Shown here: in pieces, positions 50,172 through 59,004 of the stretch
Numbering within the stretch: position 1 is the first letter of the stretch
Layout of the letters: each line of letters opens with the position of its first letter
NCBI GenBank assembly: GCA_030539395.1
Contig: JAUNSC010000008.1
Span: 31,025 to 95,024, forward strand
Length of the DNA stretch: 64,000 nucleotides
Reading direction: 5' to 3'
From: Eubacteriales bacterium
Lineage (GTDB): Bacteria; Bacillota; Clostridia; Lachnospirales; Lachnospiraceae
Notes under the pieces: model-generated
The model's database searches: none
Seen by the model: only the letters and a program-made list of their open reading frames with translations
What the model was told of the DNA's origin: nothing
Position numbers and translations under genes: made by a program

Positions 50172-51453
50172 AAAAGTACATTTACGCTTAACATTCTTCT
50201 GCGCTCTTGTGACGGCTGCCATACTTCTTGTGATGACTGTTTTTTGCCTTATCATTTCTGAGCGTGGAATCAAAAATAAGAATTATTCTGATTTCCAAAA
50301 TAATACCAGCAGTATCCTTACTTACATAGACAGCCAGTCTACCCTCTCTCACACATGGCTTTCCCAAATGGAAAGCCGTTATCATCTGGTAATTGATATA
50401 CGGGACGGTGTCTCTCCTTTACTTTACGGAAATCTGCATGCCCACGACATTTATGCTGATGTACTCTCTCTTGCCAGAGAAACTGCTGCAAATGATTATC
50501 ATCTGAGTCTTAAAACATCAGGAGGTAATCGCGTTCTGGTTTCTCGGGAAACTTTTCGCCTTCGTGATGACGAAAATAATGGTTATTTTGCAACCGTTGC
50601 TCTGCTGCCCAAAGGAAATGGATATCTTGATATTGCCATCCTCTCCTCAGACAGTATTTCCGGCACACAGATTATCAGACAACGTATTCTCTTTGGCATC
50701 GGCGCCCTGGTTTCTTTCTTCATATTAACTGCTTTTGCCTGGATCTTTACAGGAAGAATGCTGCAGCCTGTTGAAGAAAGCAGAAAACGACAGACTGCCT
50801 TCATAGCCTCTGCTTCACATGAACTTCGTTCTCCGCTTACTGTGATACTTTCCTCGCTGTCTGCCGCCCGCTCTGCTTCTGCCGGGGAACAGCCGCGCTT
50901 TTTTAATGCCATGGAATCTGAAGGTAAGCGTATGGCGAATCTGATCAATGACATGCTGATGCTGGCAAACTCCGATAACCACACATGGCATATGACTCCT
51001 GCCGCGACTGAACCTGACACTCTGCTTTTAGAAACTTACGAAAAATACGAGTCAGGAGCCAGACAACGAAACCTCCATCTGCAAATTCATTTACCGGATG
51101 ATACCGTCCCCATATGTATTTTTGACAAGGAAAGAATTTCTCAAATGCTCTCTATTTTGATTGAAAATGCCTTTTCTTATACACCTGCAGGCGGAACTGT
51201 ACTTCTCAGCCTGAAGGTGCTGCCAAAATATCTGGCGCTTACCGTTTCTGATAACGGGCCCGGCATTCCTGATGATCAGAAGGAAAAAATCTTCGAGCGC
51301 TTTTACCGCGCAGATGAGTCCCATCAGGACAGAGACCATTTTGGTCTGGGGCTTTGTATTGCAAAAGAAATTTCAGATCTGCATAAAGGAAAAATCCAGG
51401 TGATGGATACACCCGGCGGAGGTGCAACCTTTACAGTGATGCTGCCAAGATAA
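50164..51453 (+). CDS. Sensor histidine kinase
   Basis: A 429-residue two-helix membrane kinase. Helices at about residues 9-30 and 175-195 enclose an extracellular sensor of about 140 residues. The HisKA domain has the phosphorylated His in S-A-S-H-E-L-R-S-P-L-T-V near residue 218. The ATPase domain has the N box (L-I-E-N-A-F-S-Y-T near 338), D-N-G-P-G-I-P (G1) near 363, F-E-R-F-Y-R-A-D (F box) near 380 and G-L-G-L-C-I-A-K (G2) near 397. There is no HAMP domain to speak of. The signal is unknown; the partner regulator likely controls the solute-binding/HlyD operon. Confidence 0.94.
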   Translation: MLKKVHLRLTFFCALVTAAILLVMTVFCLIISERGIKNKNYSDFQNNTSSILTYIDSQSTLSHTWLSQMESRYHLVIDIRDGVSPLLYGNLHAHDIYADVLSLARETAANDYHLSLKTSGGNRVLVSRETFRLRDDENNGYFATVALLPKGNGYLDIAILSSDSISGTQIIRQRILFGIGALVSFFILTAFAWIFTGRMLQPVEESRKRQTAFIASASHELRSPLTVILSSLSAARSASAGEQPRFFNAMESEGKRMANLINDMLMLANSDNHTWHMTPAATEPDTLLLETYEKYESGARQRNLHLQIHLPDDTVPICIFDKERISQMLSILIENAFSYTPAGGTVLLSLKVLPKYLALTVSDNGPGIPDDQKEKIFERFYRADESHQDRDHFGLGLCIAKEISDLHKGKIQVMDTPGGGATFTVMLPR

Positions 51454-51472
51454 GTTTTGCTTTCCATAGTGC

Positions 51473-51503
51473 AAAAAAGGATACTTCATAAGAAGTATCC
51501 TTT
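51473..51503. terminator. Bidirectional terminator between sensor kinase and tRNA-Glu
   Basis: AAAGGATACTTC pairs with GAAGTATCCTTT around a four-base loop; six A on the left give a T-tract for the minus-strand tRNA, and TTTC follows on the plus strand. Confidence 0.85.
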
Positions 51504-51506
51504 CAG

Positions 51507-51578
51507 CAGTTCGTAGGGGAATCGAACCCCTGTTTCCGCCGTGAGAGGGCGGCGTCTTAACCGCTTGACCAACGAACC
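51507..51578 (-). tRNA. tRNA-Glu (CTC)
   Basis: Read on the minus strand. Acceptor stem GGTTCGT / ACGAACT (first pair G-U), anticodon stem CCGCC / GGCGG with loop CTCTCAC and anticodon CTC, and T arm AGGGG-TTCGATT-CCCCT. No CCA is encoded. The gene ends three bases from a hairpin with a T-tract. It reads GAG codons. Confidence 0.92.
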
Positions 51579-51665
51579 GTACTTGCACATATTACAACAT
51601 TTTTTTCAAAAAAGCAAGTGTTTTTTATAAAAAAGTGAATATTTTTCTTTTCATCCTTTCCCTAC

Positions 51666-51695
51666 TTGAAACTATGCCGCCAAAAGGGTTATACT
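51666..51695 (+). promoter_or_regulatory. SigA promoter of the PHP-HAD-pyk transcript
   Basis: TTGAAA (51666-51671) and TATACT (51690-51695) have an 18-base spacer. The ATG of the PHP gene follows 35 bases later, with CCGGAGG upstream. Confidence 0.78.
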
Positions 51696-51729
51696 GTCTT
51701 ATATTAGATATTTTTTCCGGAGGCATTTA

Positions 51730-52584
51730 ATGATAAAAACAGTGGATCTTCATGTACATTCATATTGTTCGGACGGTACTCTGTCTCCAACTCAGTTGGT
51801 AGAGCTTGCTCTTGCAAAGGGTCTGTCTGCCTTTGCGCTTACCGACCATGATACAACTGCCGGTCTGGAAGAAGCCTTTCATGCTGCACAAAATACAGGT
51901 CTTGAGGTGATTGCCGGTATAGAGTTTTCCACAAAATACCAGGATAGCGATGTCCACATTGTAGGTCTGGATATGGATTACCAAAATCCGGAATTCATTG
52001 ATCAGCTGCGATTTTTCCAGCATTCACGAGATATCCGTAACGAAAAAATGATCCAGAACCTCCATGATGCAGGAATTGACATTTCTGTAGAGCAAATGCT
52101 CGATTCCTTCGGTGATGCCATTTGGACGCGTGCTCATTTTGCCAGATACCTCCGGGACCACGGTGTGGTAAAGGAAATGTCCGAGGCATTTCAATATTAT
52201 ATAGGAGAGGACTGCCCTTATTATGTTCCCCGGGAATTTGTTACACCTGCACAGGCTGTAGAATTAATTTACCGCACAGGCGGCATTCCGATTCTTGCCC
52301 ATCCGATGCTTTACCGATTTTCCGAAGAAACACTTCACGATCTTCTCTCATCTCTGAAAGAAGCTGGACTGATCGGTATAGAAGCCATCTATTCCACTCA
52401 TACTTGTCAACAGGAACGTTTGGTGCGTAAATTGGCAAAGCATCACAATCTGATTCTCTCCGGTGGATCTGATTTTCACGGAAGCAATAAACCGGATATT
52501 GATCTGGGATGCGGACGTGGAAATTTAGTCATTCCATATGAAATACTACAGAATTTGCGTAACAGGAGAAAAGACCATGAATAA
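51730..52584 (+). CDS. PHP-domain phosphatase (RNase AM / nucleoside bisphosphate phosphatase-like)
   Basis: A 284-residue metal-dependent phosphoesterase. The PHP motifs are D-L-H-V-H-S-Y-C-S-D-G-T at residue 5, A-L-T-D-H-D-T-T near 37, G-I-E-F-S near 65 and G-S-D-F-H-G near 255. It resembles E. coli YciV (RNase AM) and nucleoside 3',5'-bisphosphate phosphatases, which remove phosphates from pAp and short RNA. It overlaps the HAD gene by eight bases and is the first gene of the transcript with the HAD and pyruvate kinase genes. Confidence 0.9.
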   Translation: MIKTVDLHVHSYCSDGTLSPTQLVELALAKGLSAFALTDHDTTAGLEEAFHAAQNTGLEVIAGIEFSTKYQDSDVHIVGLDMDYQNPEFIDQLRFFQHSRDIRNEKMIQNLHDAGIDISVEQMLDSFGDAIWTRAHFARYLRDHGVVKEMSEAFQYYIGEDCPYYVPREFVTPAQAVELIYRTGGIPILAHPMLYRFSEETLHDLLSSLKEAGLIGIEAIYSTHTCQQERLVRKLAKHHNLILSGGSDFHGSNKPDIDLGCGRGNLVIPYEILQNLRNRRKDHE

Positions 52585-53395
52585 AAATACAAAAATTCTT
52601 TTTGTGGACATGGACGGTACTTTATTAAATGATCAAAAAGAAATCACTGCCGGAAACAGACGGGCAATTGAAGCTGCCCTTGCCGCCGGTCATAAAATAG
52701 TAATTTCCACAGGACGTGCAACCGCCAGCGCTATTCGCCTGGCCCAAAGACTTTCCCTTACTTCCGATGGATGCTATGCCATTACTTATAATGGTGGGTG
52801 TATTTATGATCTATATCATAAAAAATCAATTTATCGGAAAACTATTTCAAAAGATAATCTGCGGCTTATATTGGATGCTGCCCGGCAATTTGGTATTTAT
52901 GCCCATACCTACTCAGAAAATGAGATTTTAACAGAGCATGATACCCCGACGCTCCATCGATATGCCCATAACACCCAGATGAGTTATCTGGCGGTCAACG
53001 ATGTCTGTGATCTGCTTCCTGACGGTTCAGAAAAAATTATTGTCATTGATTACCATGATCATCAGCATCTGGTTGATTTTCAAAAGTCTGTCTCAGACCT
53101 CATAATCGGAAAGGCTGATACCTTTTTTTCCTGTGATGAATACCTGGAAGTCGTTCCCTGCGGAGTATCCAAAGGAAGTGCCATTCGGCTTTTCTGCGAG
53201 TACCTGGAAATTCCTGTTGAAAATACGGTTTCTGCCGGTGATGCACAGAATGATATCGCTATGCTTGAAACAACTCATATCGGCGCAGTTATGAAAAATG
53301 CTGCAGATTTTATGTTTGCCCACGGCAATTATATTACGGAACATGATAACAATCATGACGGCATTGCCGAAGTCATAGATAAATTTATCTTATAA
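52577..53395 (+). CDS. Cof-type HAD-superfamily hydrolase
   Basis: A 272-residue phosphatase of the Cof/YidA group. It has the nucleophile motif L-F-V-D-M-D-G-T-L-L-N-D at residue 7, the S-T-G-R-A motif near 47 and the Mg-binding S-A-G-D-A-Q-N-D-I-A-M-L near 218. The variable cap domain does not fix the substrate; these enzymes act on sugar phosphates or flavin phosphates. Start ATG 52577 with AGGAG upstream; the longer reading from 52538 lies in the PHP gene. Confidence 0.9.
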   Translation: MNKNTKILFVDMDGTLLNDQKEITAGNRRAIEAALAAGHKIVISTGRATASAIRLAQRLSLTSDGCYAITYNGGCIYDLYHKKSIYRKTISKDNLRLILDAARQFGIYAHTYSENEILTEHDTPTLHRYAHNTQMSYLAVNDVCDLLPDGSEKIIVIDYHDHQHLVDFQKSVSDLIIGKADTFFSCDEYLEVVPCGVSKGSAIRLFCEYLEIPVENTVSAGDAQNDIAMLETTHIGAVMKNAADFMFAHGNYITEHDNNHDGIAEVIDKFIL

Positions 53396-53407
53396 GGAGG
53401 ATATTTT

Positions 53408-54841
53408 ATGTTTCGAAAAACAAAAATTATATGTACCCTGGGGCCGTCTACCGACAAGCCCGGTATTTTGGAAGCCCTCATTGAGTCCGGCATGAATGTA
53501 GCCCGTTTTAATTTTTCTCATGGAAATCATGAAGAACAGCGCATCCGTTTTATTGCTTTAAAAAAGGCCCGCAATAATGCCAAACAGCCAGTGGCGGCAC
53601 TTCTTGATACAAAGGGACCGGAAATCCGTTTAAAAGATTTTGCAGACGGAAAAGTCCAGTTAAAAAAGGGACAGACCTTTACCCTTACCACACGTGAGGT
53701 GGAAGGTGACGATTCCATCGTTTCCATTACGTATGCCAATCTGATAGACGATGTGAAAGTCGGTGATATGATCCTTTTAGATGACGGTCTGATCGGTCTG
53801 CGTGTAAAGGAACTGACAGATACAGACATTATCTGCGAAGTCCTGAATTCCGGCCCCGTCTCCAACCATAAAGGGGTCAATGTTCCTAACGTTTCTTTGT
53901 CTATGCCCTATATCAGCGAAAAAGATCTTGCAGATATTAAGTTTGGCATTAAAATGGGATTTGATTTTATTGCAGCTTCTTTCACACGTTCCGCAGCTGA
54001 TATTTTGGAAATCCGCAAAATACTTGAAGAAGAAAACTGCTCTTCTATCCGTATCATTGCAAAGATCGAAAATCAGGAAGGTGTGGATAACATTGATGAA
54101 ATCCTGAACGTGGCCGACGGTATCATGGTTGCGCGCGGCGATATGGGTGTGGAAATTCCTCTGGAGGATGTCCCTGCCATTCAGAAAAAACTGATAAAGA
54201 AAGCTATTTCAGCCGGAAAGATTTCTATCACTGCCACACAGATGCTGGATTCTATGATGTCACATCCCCGTCCCACCCGGGCTGAGGCAACTGACGTTGC
54301 AAACGCTATCTATGACGGCACAAGTGCAATCATGCTTTCAGGCGAAACTGCTGCCGGAAAATATCCTGTGGAAACTCTTCAGACTATGGATCGTATTGCT
54401 CTCCATACAGAAGCTGATATTGATTATGTGAAACGCTTTAATCACATTTCCACCACAAACCAGCAGTTCAATATAACAGAAGCAATTTCTTATGCTACCT
54501 GCTCAACCGCGCACGATCTGGATGCTTCCGCAATCGTCACTGTAACAAAATCGGGAACTACCGCTCATATGATAGCAAAACACCGCCCTGCCTGTCCGAT
54601 CATCGGCTGTGCCACCCATCCGCATGTATGGCGGCAGCTGAATCTTGTATGGGGAGTTATTCCTATCCAGACGAAGGAAGAACAGGATACCTTTGAACTT
54701 TTCGAACACTCACTGGAAGAAGCAGTAGAAAAAGAGCTGCTGAAAGACGGCGATATCACTGTTATCACAGCGGGAGTTCCTCTCGGTATGTCCGGTACTA
54801 CAAATCTGATCAATGTACATGTTGTTGGTGATCCGTATTAA
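53408..54841 (+). CDS. pyk: Pyruvate kinase
   Basis: A 477-residue glycolytic enzyme converting PEP and ADP to pyruvate and ATP. It has the N-terminal K-I-I-C-T-L-G-P-S-T, D-T-K-G-P-E-I-R near residue 70, I-A-K-I-E-N-Q-E-G near 218, the M-V-A-R-G-D-M-G-V-E signature near 238 and the C-terminal effector domain to V-H-V-V-G-D-P-Y. It lacks the extra PEP-utiliser domain carried by many Bacilli enzymes. It is the last gene of the PHP-HAD-pyk transcript (12 bases after the HAD stop). Confidence 0.97.
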   Translation: MFRKTKIICTLGPSTDKPGILEALIESGMNVARFNFSHGNHEEQRIRFIALKKARNNAKQPVAALLDTKGPEIRLKDFADGKVQLKKGQTFTLTTREVEGDDSIVSITYANLIDDVKVGDMILLDDGLIGLRVKELTDTDIICEVLNSGPVSNHKGVNVPNVSLSMPYISEKDLADIKFGIKMGFDFIAASFTRSAADILEIRKILEEENCSSIRIIAKIENQEGVDNIDEILNVADGIMVARGDMGVEIPLEDVPAIQKKLIKKAISAGKISITATQMLDSMMSHPRPTRAEATDVANAIYDGTSAIMLSGETAAGKYPVETLQTMDRIALHTEADIDYVKRFNHISTTNQQFNITEAISYATCSTAHDLDASAIVTVTKSGTTAHMIAKHRPACPIIGCATHPHVWRQLNLVWGVIPIQTKEEQDTFELFEHSLEEAVEKELLKDGDITVITAGVPLGMSGTTNLINVHVVGDPY

Positions 54842-54848
54842 AAAAAGA

Positions 54849-54888
54849 GCTGCCGCATCTTTGATTCAAACCTCAAAGATGCAGCAGC
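54849..54888. terminator. Bidirectional terminator after pyk
   Basis: GCTGCCGCATCTTTGA pairs with TCAAAGATGCAGCAGC (one C/A mismatch) around an eight-base loop, then ATTTTTAT. On the other strand a run of A gives a T-tract for the convergent ATPase gene. Confidence 0.88.
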
Positions 54889-54892
54889 ATTT

Positions 54893-56383
54893 TTATACCA
54901 GCATGCTTTCAATCTCATCTAATTCCTGCATAATGCCCTGCTGACGCTCTGAAAACAGCAGGCTTTTATTATACTTGTAAAATCTGTCACATCCGTTGAC
55001 ATCTACAAACCATACCGCATAAAAATCCGTATTCAGTTCTGTGATAAAAATTACCATCTCCTGACTGTCACCAAAGGCTTTCTCCATAAAATCAAATCCA
55101 TGTTCCAATGCTTCTTCAGCCTCTTTGAAAGCTGTCCGCATATCCTGCTGCTCCTGTCCAAACTTATCTTTCAGCCACTCAAAAGCTTCCTGCCGGCCTT
55201 CTATCCGGTCTGCTTTTAGCTGCAGGCGATACTGCTCAAGCTGGTGCAGGATATCCGCCATAACATGCTCCCGCTCTTTTGTCAGCTGCTCTGCTTTTTT
55301 CTTCTGCTGCATCGTTTCTTCACAGCTTTTTATAACTTCTCCCAGCGAAAGCTGACTACAACGCTTCAATTCTTCAAATAAACCTGCTGCATAAGCTTTT
55401 TTCTGATAAGCTTTTCCAAACTTATCATGCAGAGCAGAGATCAAAAGTGAAATTACACTGAGTTTCTCATCAAAACCTGCCCGTCTTATTTTATCAATGG
55501 CCTCATCACTGATGCGTCCTTCCAGGATTTCTTTCACTCTGTAGTCTTTTTTATATTTATTATAGAGTTCCAGATAATTGGCAAAATCTTTTGCAATTTT
55601 CCAGTGTTGGATATACTGATATACCACTTCCCTGTCTGCACTTTTACCCAGCATCTCATAAACTTCAATCAGTTGAGACAAATCCTCCCAGCCTCTTGCC
55701 GTCGCAAACAACTTTCCGTCTACTGTTGTTTCTACTTTATAAAAATTCTCTTTTTTCAGTTCCAAATAGGAAATAATTGCACTGTGGATGCCCGCTTCGT
55801 ATGCATACTCTTTCCAGACTGAGAAATCAGCCTCCACATCAATCTTTTTTATTCTGTCGAGCGTTACCACATCAAACTCCCGGACAGATTTATTATACTC
55901 CGGCGGATTGCCTGCTGCCACGATCACCCAGCCTTCCGGTACTTTCCGGTTGCCAAACATCTTGCACTGCAAAAACTGAAGCATAGCCGGTGCAAGCGTC
56001 TCTGACACGCAATTGATCTCATCAATAAACAGAATCCCCTCTGCAAGCCCGGTCTGTTCCATTTTTTCATACACTGAAGCGATAATTTCACTCATAGTAT
56101 ACTCTGTAACAGAAAACTTCTGTCCGCCAAACTCTTTTTCCCGGATAAATGGCAGTCCAATGGCACTCTGCCTGGTATGATGCGTAATCGTATATGACAC
56201 AAGGCCAATCCCCATCTCTCTTGCAATCTGCTCCATAATCTGCGTTTTCCCGATTCCCGGCGGTCCTATGAGCAGAAGCGGTCTCTGGCGAAGAGACGGG
56301 ATGCGGTATTCTCCATACTCATTCTTGTCTAAATATGCTTCAATAGAATTTTTTATTTCCTCTTTTGCCCGTTTAATGTTCAT
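54893..56383 (-). CDS. MoxR-like AAA+ ATPase
   Basis: A 496-residue protein. The AAA+ domain spans about residues 1-280: Walker A G-P-P-G-I-G-K-T near 37, Walker B I-L-F-I-D-E-I-N-C near 118, sensor 1 V-A-A-G-N-P-P-E-Y near 150. A C-terminal coiled region of about 200 residues (Gln/Glu/Lys-rich, about 355-450) is unusual for the family. It starts at the base following the VWA gene stop. MoxR ATPases remodel target proteins together with VWA partners; the target here is unknown. Confidence 0.88.
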   Translation of the reverse strand: MNIKRAKEEIKNSIEAYLDKNEYGEYRIPSLRQRPLLLIGPPGIGKTQIMEQIAREMGIGLVSYTITHHTRQSAIGLPFIREKEFGGQKFSVTEYTMSEIIASVYEKMEQTGLAEGILFIDEINCVSETLAPAMLQFLQCKMFGNRKVPEGWVIVAAGNPPEYNKSVREFDVVTLDRIKKIDVEADFSVWKEYAYEAGIHSAIISYLELKKENFYKVETTVDGKLFATARGWEDLSQLIEVYEMLGKSADREVVYQYIQHWKIAKDFANYLELYNKYKKDYRVKEILEGRISDEAIDKIRRAGFDEKLSVISLLISALHDKFGKAYQKKAYAAGLFEELKRCSQLSLGEVIKSCEETMQQKKKAEQLTKEREHVMADILHQLEQYRLQLKADRIEGRQEAFEWLKDKFGQEQQDMRTAFKEAEEALEHGFDFMEKAFGDSQEMVIFITELNTDFYAVWFVDVNGCDRFYKYNKSLLFSERQQGIMQELDEIESMLV

Positions 56384-57709
56384 TTATCGCACCTTCTTTT
56401 CCAGTTCTCTTTTCGGCAATATCAATTTCATTGCCCATAGCGGTACCTGCGGATTTGATTCTTCTTCATCAAGAAAAATAAATGCCGTCTGGAAGGGCGG
56501 TATCCTTGTGGGATATGTTCCAAATCCATCTGTAAAATACAACAACCCTTTCAAATTTGAAAATTCTTTTTTGCGGCACAGTTCATTAACATAGGAAAAT
56601 GCCGGACGGAAATCTGTGCCTCCACTCCCTGCCGCCTCAAAATGATTCATATATTCTTCCAGTTCCTCTATATCTGTAATCTTCTTATCAGACTGGATCT
56701 TTTCATCGCACTGAATAATGTGGAGATTCATCCTGCGGAAAAAGTTTTCCTGCTCCATCAATATTCCATATGTTTCTTCCAAAAACGCCTTTACCAAATC
56801 TCCTGAGCAGGACATGGAAGTATCAATAACCACCGCAAATTCCTCTATTTTCTGTACCTCTTTTGTCTCCTGAGGCTCGATCAATGGCATATTTCCATAC
56901 ATAGACAGACCATAACTGTAAAATACATAGTCAAATTGATCTGGATCCACCTGAACTTCCTCTTTTAACACCGTAAATTTCCGCAAAAATGTGCGGTAAT
57001 CCATGGTTTCCCGATGAGAAATTTTAAGCTGCTCCTTCAGACCTCCATCCGCCTGCGAGGCTTCTTTTGAGAAAGAATCAAGATCCATTTCCATTTTCTC
57101 ACTGATATCTTTCCATTTATCCCTTGTCTGTTCATCTTTGGGCTTATCCGGCTGGCGGCACCAATAATTGTGATCATCCACATAAAACTCTCTTATCAGC
57201 TTTTCCATTTTCTTCTCATCCGGCGGATTTTTTTCAAGCTGGTAACAAATGCCCTCTGCCGTCAAAACCGGCAGTTTTTCACGCAAATCTTTATACGTAT
57301 TCTCCCTGATCCATGATATGGGGGTCTTTATGCAGCGTATCTGCATCTCATCAATGATTGATTCAACAGCAATATCACACGCCAGATCCCAGTATTTTTC
57401 TTCCCCCTGAGGTTTTCGGAATACATGTCCGAAAATACAATGCAGGACCATATGCAGGTATGCCCGGTTAATCTTTTTTCGTTCTTCCCTGAAACAGGCT
57501 CCCAGATATTTTGTATTATAGAAAATGGTATTACCATCGACAGCCAATGTATCCACATTTGGCCCCATGGCAAATCCCAGAGAAGAAAGCGCCACATCCA
57601 GGAAGCGCATATGCAGATACAATTCATTTCTGGCAGTAATCAAAATATGTCTGCCGGTACTTTCCATGCGTTTCCAGATCTCGCGCTCTTTTTCGAAAAT
57701 ATCCTGCAT
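56384..57709 (-). CDS. VWA-like domain protein with N-terminal metallopeptidase-like domain (DUF2201-type)
   Basis: A 441-residue protein. The N-terminal part has L-H-M-V-L-H-C-I-F-G-H-V-F near residue 90, a zinc-peptidase-like HxxxH helix followed by another His. The C-terminal VWA-like domain has the MIDAS motif D-T-S-M-S (about 300), G-S-G-G-T-D-F near 366 and F-T-D-G-F near 396. The start used is ATG 57709, with AAGGAG upstream. Such proteins pair with MoxR ATPases, here encoded immediately downstream. Its cellular target is not known. Confidence 0.87.
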   Translation of the reverse strand: MQDIFEKEREIWKRMESTGRHILITARNELYLHMRFLDVALSSLGFAMGPNVDTLAVDGNTIFYNTKYLGACFREERKKINRAYLHMVLHCIFGHVFRKPQGEEKYWDLACDIAVESIIDEMQIRCIKTPISWIRENTYKDLREKLPVLTAEGICYQLEKNPPDEKKMEKLIREFYVDDHNYWCRQPDKPKDEQTRDKWKDISEKMEMDLDSFSKEASQADGGLKEQLKISHRETMDYRTFLRKFTVLKEEVQVDPDQFDYVFYSYGLSMYGNMPLIEPQETKEVQKIEEFAVVIDTSMSCSGDLVKAFLEETYGILMEQENFFRRMNLHIIQCDEKIQSDKKITDIEELEEYMNHFEAAGSGGTDFRPAFSYVNELCRKKEFSNLKGLLYFTDGFGTYPTRIPPFQTAFIFLDEEESNPQVPLWAMKLILPKRELEKKVR

Positions 57710-57723
57710 CTGCCTTCTCCTTC

Positions 57724-58635
57724 CTACCATTCAAATATGAGTTCTGTTTTTTTTCCCTTTTTGTGCTTATAATCCATTAAAAAACTCTGCATCTCCATTC
57801 GGCCTTTTTTATTAGCCGCCTGTATTAATTCACCAAGTTCCTCTCCACTCCATTCAATAAAGCTGCTAATATATTCCAAAGCCTCATTTTGTTCAAATTC
57901 CAGGCACCATCCGGCTGCTGTCATCCTGTTTTCTATCAGAAACGATTTATAACAACCTCTGGCATCCGTCTGAAGCCCGTATGGATGTTTCAGTCTCAGC
58001 AAAGCAAGTTCAATGCAGAAATCCTCACTCTCCCAGGCCAGCGCCTCATAAAACAAATTATCATATTCCTGATAATTAAACTTCCCATCCTGAAAGCACT
58101 GACGGTACCGATAACCTGATCCATGGAAATGGGTTTCCAGAATTCTTGCCGGTGTATTTTCCACTGCTTCCTCATAGTACTCAGGGAACAAAAGGACAGC
58201 CTGTTCATCTCCGCCATAAATCAGCGTGACCTTTAGTTCATGGCGCAGCTCACTGATAATATCCTTCAGGCAATATCCCCATGCATCCTCCATATGAATG
58301 CAGAGTTCTTTTAACCTGTGACATCCGGTAAAAGCTCCGCCTGCAATATCATTTGTAGAATGAAACAACTCCATTCTTTCCAATTTCCAGCAGCCGTAAA
58401 AAGCATAGCCGCCTATTTCGCGCAGCGTCTCAGGAAGACGTATTTCTTTCAACTTGTGACCGCTTACTGCGTTCACCCGCTGTTTTGTGCGCCTCGCATC
58501 TGAAAATGCATACGCAGCAAGAGCATATACCTGCCTTCCCTCAATCTGTGCGGGTACTTCCACACGTTGTTCTTCCCCGCAGCACTGCTCTATTTTAATT
58601 CCCTTTTCCTCGACTTCATATATAAATTCCATCAT
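57724..58635 (-). CDS. Leucine-rich repeat (BspA-type, LRR_5) protein
   Basis: A 303-residue protein without signal peptide or membrane helices, so probably cytoplasmic. Residues 25-115 hold about three BspA-type repeats (I-R-L-P-E-T-L-R-E-I-G-G-Y-A-F-Y-G-C; I-A-G-G-A-F-T-G-C-H-R-L-K-E-L). The C-terminal 180 residues are helical and ankyrin-like, resembling a degenerate repeat array with W-S-G-E-E-L and a Lys-rich end (K-H-K-K-G-K-K). It lies 14 bases before the VWA gene, in one transcript with the MoxR and VWA genes, and may act as their substrate or adaptor; that is inference. Confidence 0.78.
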   Translation of the reverse strand: MMEFIYEVEEKGIKIEQCCGEEQRVEVPAQIEGRQVYALAAYAFSDARRTKQRVNAVSGHKLKEIRLPETLREIGGYAFYGCWKLERMELFHSTNDIAGGAFTGCHRLKELCIHMEDAWGYCLKDIISELRHELKVTLIYGGDEQAVLLFPEYYEEAVENTPARILETHFHGSGYRYRQCFQDGKFNYQEYDNLFYEALAWESEDFCIELALLRLKHPYGLQTDARGCYKSFLIENRMTAAGWCLEFEQNEALEYISSFIEWSGEELGELIQAANKKGRMEMQSFLMDYKHKKGKKTELIFEW

Positions 58636-58659
58636 ACATACTTCCTTAAAACAGATAAA

Positions 58660-58688
58660 GCCTGTGTCAGATTATTCCTGACACAGGC
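58660..58688 (-). terminator. Terminator after the small membrane protein gene
   Basis: GCCTGTGTCAG pairs with CTGACACAGGC around a seven-base loop, 18 bases after the stop on the minus strand, then TTTATCTGTTTT. Partial readthrough could feed the LRR-VWA-MoxR genes, for which no clear promoter was seen between here and 58635. Confidence 0.8.
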
Positions 58689-58705
58689 AACACCAACAGA
58701 ATATA

Positions 58706-58951
58706 TTACTCCTCACTCAGAGAATCCAAATAATCATCAACTGCCGCAGTATCTACCACATAGCTTTTGATTTCTTCTACCTTATTTGCAGAGAATCTTC
58801 CATATGCGGAAAACCCTATCCAGCCAACCAGCAGCAAAAGAACTGCATAGCCGCCTGTCTTCCAGGCAAGTCTCTCCATTTTTTCTTTCTTCATTATCTG
58901 CTTTCTGTTTGCTTTATCCTGTTTATAGCGATCTACTTTTTCCTGACTCAT
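58706..58951 (-). CDS. Small single-span membrane protein, unknown
   Basis: An 81-residue protein with a Lys/Glu/Gln-rich, coil-like N-terminal 30 residues, one helix (about residues 35-53, Y-A-V-L-L-L-L-V-G-W-I-G-F) and a short acidic tail ending D-S-L-S-E-E. The start used is ATG 58951 behind AGAGGTG. TTGCGG and TATACT with a 17-base spacer lie in the end of the degV gene and may be its promoter. I do not recognise it. Confidence 0.6.
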   Translation of the reverse strand: MSQEKVDRYKQDKANRKQIMKKEKMERLAWKTGGYAVLLLLVGWIGFSAYGRFSANKVEEIKSYVVDTAAVDDYLDSLSEE

Positions 58952-59004
58952 TTGCCATTCACCTCTGCTTTTATACTCTGGTAGACAGTATAACACAATT
59001 TACA

